Notes under the pieces: model-generated
Database searches by the model: none
What the model was told of the DNA's origin: nothing
What the model saw: the letters and a program-made list of their open reading frames with translations, nothing else
Program-made: the position numbers and the translations under genes
DNA from: Brevibacterium siliguriense
GTDB lineage: Bacteria > Actinomycetota > Actinomycetes > Actinomycetales > Brevibacteriaceae
Direction of reading: 5' to 3'
NCBI RefSeq assembly: GCF_900105315.1
Contig: NZ_LT629766.1
Span: forward strand, 186,001-250,000
DNA: 64,000 bases
Part shown: one piece after another, positions 62,283-64,000 of the stretch
Position numbering within the stretch: the stretch's first letter is position 1
How the letters are laid out: every line of letters starts with the position of its first letter

Positions 62283-62341
62283 AGAGTCCGAGTCGAAGTC
62301 AGGGTTCGAGTCTGAGTCAGAGTCTGAGTCTGAGTCTGAGA
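62283..62341 (+). repeat. GAGTCT hexamer tract
   Basis: Degenerate tandem hexamers (GAGTCC, GAGTCG, AAGTCA, GAGTCT, GAGTCA, then GAGTCT three times) end just after the NCS1 gene. On the minus strand the tract would read as Ser-Asp repeats, but no gene is supported. Confidence 0.7.
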
Positions 62342-62670
62342 AGACGACCATCCGGCCGTCGGTCAGCAGTGCATTACGCTGCCGGTCGGCGGCCGTCGTC
62401 GTGCACTGGCGGCGATCGTCGTCGTGTCCTGGCCTCACCTGACCAGGCGACGTGCCACGTTCGTCACTTAACTACCGCTCAGTCCTACTATCAAGTAATG
62501 TTTGTGTTGCCCGTCACAATCAGGGCGTCCAACGGTGAACATCCTGGCCGACTGCACCCCGTCGCGACTCTGATCTCACCGTCACGGTGCACATCGCCGC
62601 GGTCTGCACCGACACCGCTGTCCCGCACCTTCTCAATGCCGTGAGACAAGGCAGAACAGGACCACCGCCT
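62342..62670. other. Intergenic region before lipase gene
   Basis: About 330 bases with no supported gene. It should hold the lipase promoter; TCAAGTAATGTTTG around 62490 is the most AT-rich part. No clear operator or hairpin is seen. Confidence 0.4.
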
Positions 62671-64000
62671 ATGAGCAAGCCAACTACAGCACTGTCGACC
62701 ATTTCCTCACACGGGCCCCGCCGCCTGCAGGCACTCAGCGCCGCAGCCGTCGTCGGCCTCGCACTCACCCTGTGCACCACGACCGCTCCCGCCCATGCCG
62801 CCGACCTGGTTCCGCAGACCGAATCCGAAGCCGAACAGCTCATCGAAGACCGCGCCGCAGAAGACCCGAGCACACTCGATCGCGACAGCGTCCCCGAGGG
62901 CGTCAGCGTCGAACAGGCGCAGAAGGCCGTCGAGAAGACCGACGAACTCACCACCGCCGATGTCGAATACGCCGCCGCGCAGGAGGACCTGCCGGCATCA
63001 GGAGTGCCAAAGGACTTCTATCAGACTCCGGATTCGCTTCCGAGCGAAGACGGTGCGGTGCTCAAGCAGGCCGACTCGGAGTTCTACCTTGATCCGGTGA
63101 AGCTCATCAAGCATGCCGCTAAATCGACGGTCTTCATGTACAAGACGACCGATGAGCAGGGGAACGCTCGAGCCGCAACCGCCACTCTGCTCACTCCGAA
63201 CGGTGCGAGCGGCCACGCCGACGATGCCGTCGTCCTCTCTCCCGGAACCCAGGGCATCGCCGACAAGTGCGCTCCCAGCCGCCAGATGAGCATGGGCACC
63301 GAGTACGAAGGCATCTCCATCGCGTCGGCCTTGGCAGCGAAGCATCCTGTCGTGGTCGTCGACTACGTGGGACTGGGCACCGAGGGCACCCATCACTACC
63401 TCAACCGCACAGAGGAAGGACGATCAGTCCTTGATGCGGCACGCGCCGTCCAACAGGTCGACGGCAGCGAGATCGACGAGAAGACCCAGCTCCAGCTGCG
63501 CGGATACTCGCAGGGCGGCCACGCCACGACTGCAGCTCTGGAACTCCAGAAGGATTGGGCTCCGGAGCTCAACATCGCCTCCGCTTCGGCCGGCGCCGTG
63601 CCGACGGATCTGTACAAGACCGTATCCGGGCTCTCGAGCGTCTATACGGCCTTCGCGCTGTACGGAGTAGACACGTTCGCTGATCAGGCCGACATCGATA
63701 CAAGCGACTTCCTCAACGAGAAGGGGCAGAAGATAGTGGCCGAAACAGCGGACAAGTGCACCGTCGAAGCCCTGCTCTCGACAGCCTTCACGGATGGGCA
63801 GTCGCTGACGAAGAACGGCGAGTCATTCACCGACATCATCGACGAGAACTTCACGGACATCGTTCACCGGCAGCGGCTGGGCAAGGCCGATGTGCCGGAT
63901 GTTCCGCTGCTGGTCAACCACAGCCGCCTCGATGACGTCGTTCCGTTCGAACAGGGCAAGGCGCTCGCGTCGACCTGGTGCCGAGCCGGTCACAAGGTGG
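62671..64000 (+). CDS. Secreted lipase, LIP family (partial)
   Basis: The frame runs off the right edge, so 443 residues are visible. The N-terminus has a long signal peptide: a basic stretch (GPRRLQ), a hydrophobic core (ALSAAAVVGLALTLCTTTAP) and a likely cleavage after AHA. The mature part matches secretory lipases of the LIP family: VVLSPGTQGIADKCAPS, VVVVDYVGLGTEG and the nucleophile elbow RGYSQGGHA (GxSxG-like GYSQG), with VPLLVNHSRLDDVVPFEQG near the catalytic Asp. It hydrolyses triacylglycerols or esters outside the cell. No ribosome site is clear before the ATG. Confidence 0.85.
   Translation, partial: MSKPTTALSTISSHGPRRLQALSAAAVVGLALTLCTTTAPAHAADLVPQTESEAEQLIEDRAAEDPSTLDRDSVPEGVSVEQAQKAVEKTDELTTADVEYAAAQEDLPASGVPKDFYQTPDSLPSEDGAVLKQADSEFYLDPVKLIKHAAKSTVFMYKTTDEQGNARAATATLLTPNGASGHADDAVVLSPGTQGIADKCAPSRQMSMGTEYEGISIASALAAKHPVVVVDYVGLGTEGTHHYLNRTEEGRSVLDAARAVQQVDGSEIDEKTQLQLRGYSQGGHATTAALELQKDWAPELNIASASAGAVPTDLYKTVSGLSSVYTAFALYGVDTFADQADIDTSDFLNEKGQKIVAETADKCTVEALLSTAFTDGQSLTKNGESFTDIIDENFTDIVHRQRLGKADVPDVPLLVNHSRLDDVVPFEQGKALASTWCRAGHKV

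Noticed and set aside
1-64000. tRNA, rRNA or known riboswitch
   Set aside because: I looked at the larger gaps and saw no cloverleaf or conserved riboswitch core; a covariance-model search would be needed to exclude them.

Overview
The window looks like a chromosomal segment of a high-GC actinobacterium, most likely Brevibacterium or a close relative in the Micrococcales. This is inferred from strong G/C third positions, many apparently leaderless starts (a TANNNT box 6-7 bases before ATG), actinobacterial families (Erm(X)-type methylase, Cmx-type exporter, DtxR, BetT-type BCCT) and catabolic clusters typical of that group. No rRNA, tRNA, CRISPR array, phage module or transposase was seen.

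Layout. 1-9.7 kb: one-carbon metabolism (a partial DmdA/GcvT-like demethylase divergent from a MetF reductase, two IclR regulators, a short SDR, and a dimethylglycine/sarcosine dehydrogenase with its own etfBA). 9.8-14.7 kb: small enzymes (thioesterase, VOC protein, HAD protein, glutamate racemase, SPFH protein, DUF308 protein) with a broken AraC gene. 15-18 kb: Pit phosphate permease and an Erm(X)-type 23S rRNA methylase behind a leader peptide. 18.2-26.4 kb: DtxR/MntR-type regulator, choline BCCT transporter, lipase-maturation-factor protein, Nramp transporter with a palindromic operator, TetR, DoxX remnant. 26.6-33.4 kb: a methyltransferase and a purine-type cluster (NCS2 permease, LacI regulator, TauE-type transporter, amidohydrolase) joined by two copies of one 12-bp operator. 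33.5-37.1 kb: RlmC, a TrpRS preceded by a Trp-rich leader and attenuator hairpin, and fused remnants of a VOC gene and a BCCT gene. 37.2-45.9 kb: histidine utilisation genes (IclR regulator, hutF, an M20 hydrolase, hutH, hutI, hutU). 46-60.6 kb: acyl-CoA metabolism (two CaiB-type CoA transferases, two acyl-CoA dehydrogenases, a two-subunit CoA transferase, a thiolase, two LysR regulators), an MHS-family transporter and a Cmx-type chloramphenicol exporter. 60.8-64 kb: NCS1 permease and the start of a secreted lipase.

Recurring themes. (i) Three genes linked to ribosome- or tRNA-directed antibiotics (erm, trpS, cmx) each have a short, apparently leaderless peptide ORF and hairpins upstream, which suggests ribosome-mediated attenuation. 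(ii) Three families of palindromic repeats are present in two copies each; one copy is read in frame inside etfA. (iii) Four otherwise intact genes are each one base out of frame at a short G/C run, which looks more like sequence undercalling than decay. (iv) Four other loci are real deletion scars in which parts of genes are missing. (v) A shared palindrome (GTCCGACATTTCGGAC and variants) lies before hutI, hutU, a CoA-transferase gene and the NCS1 permease gene and may define one regulon.
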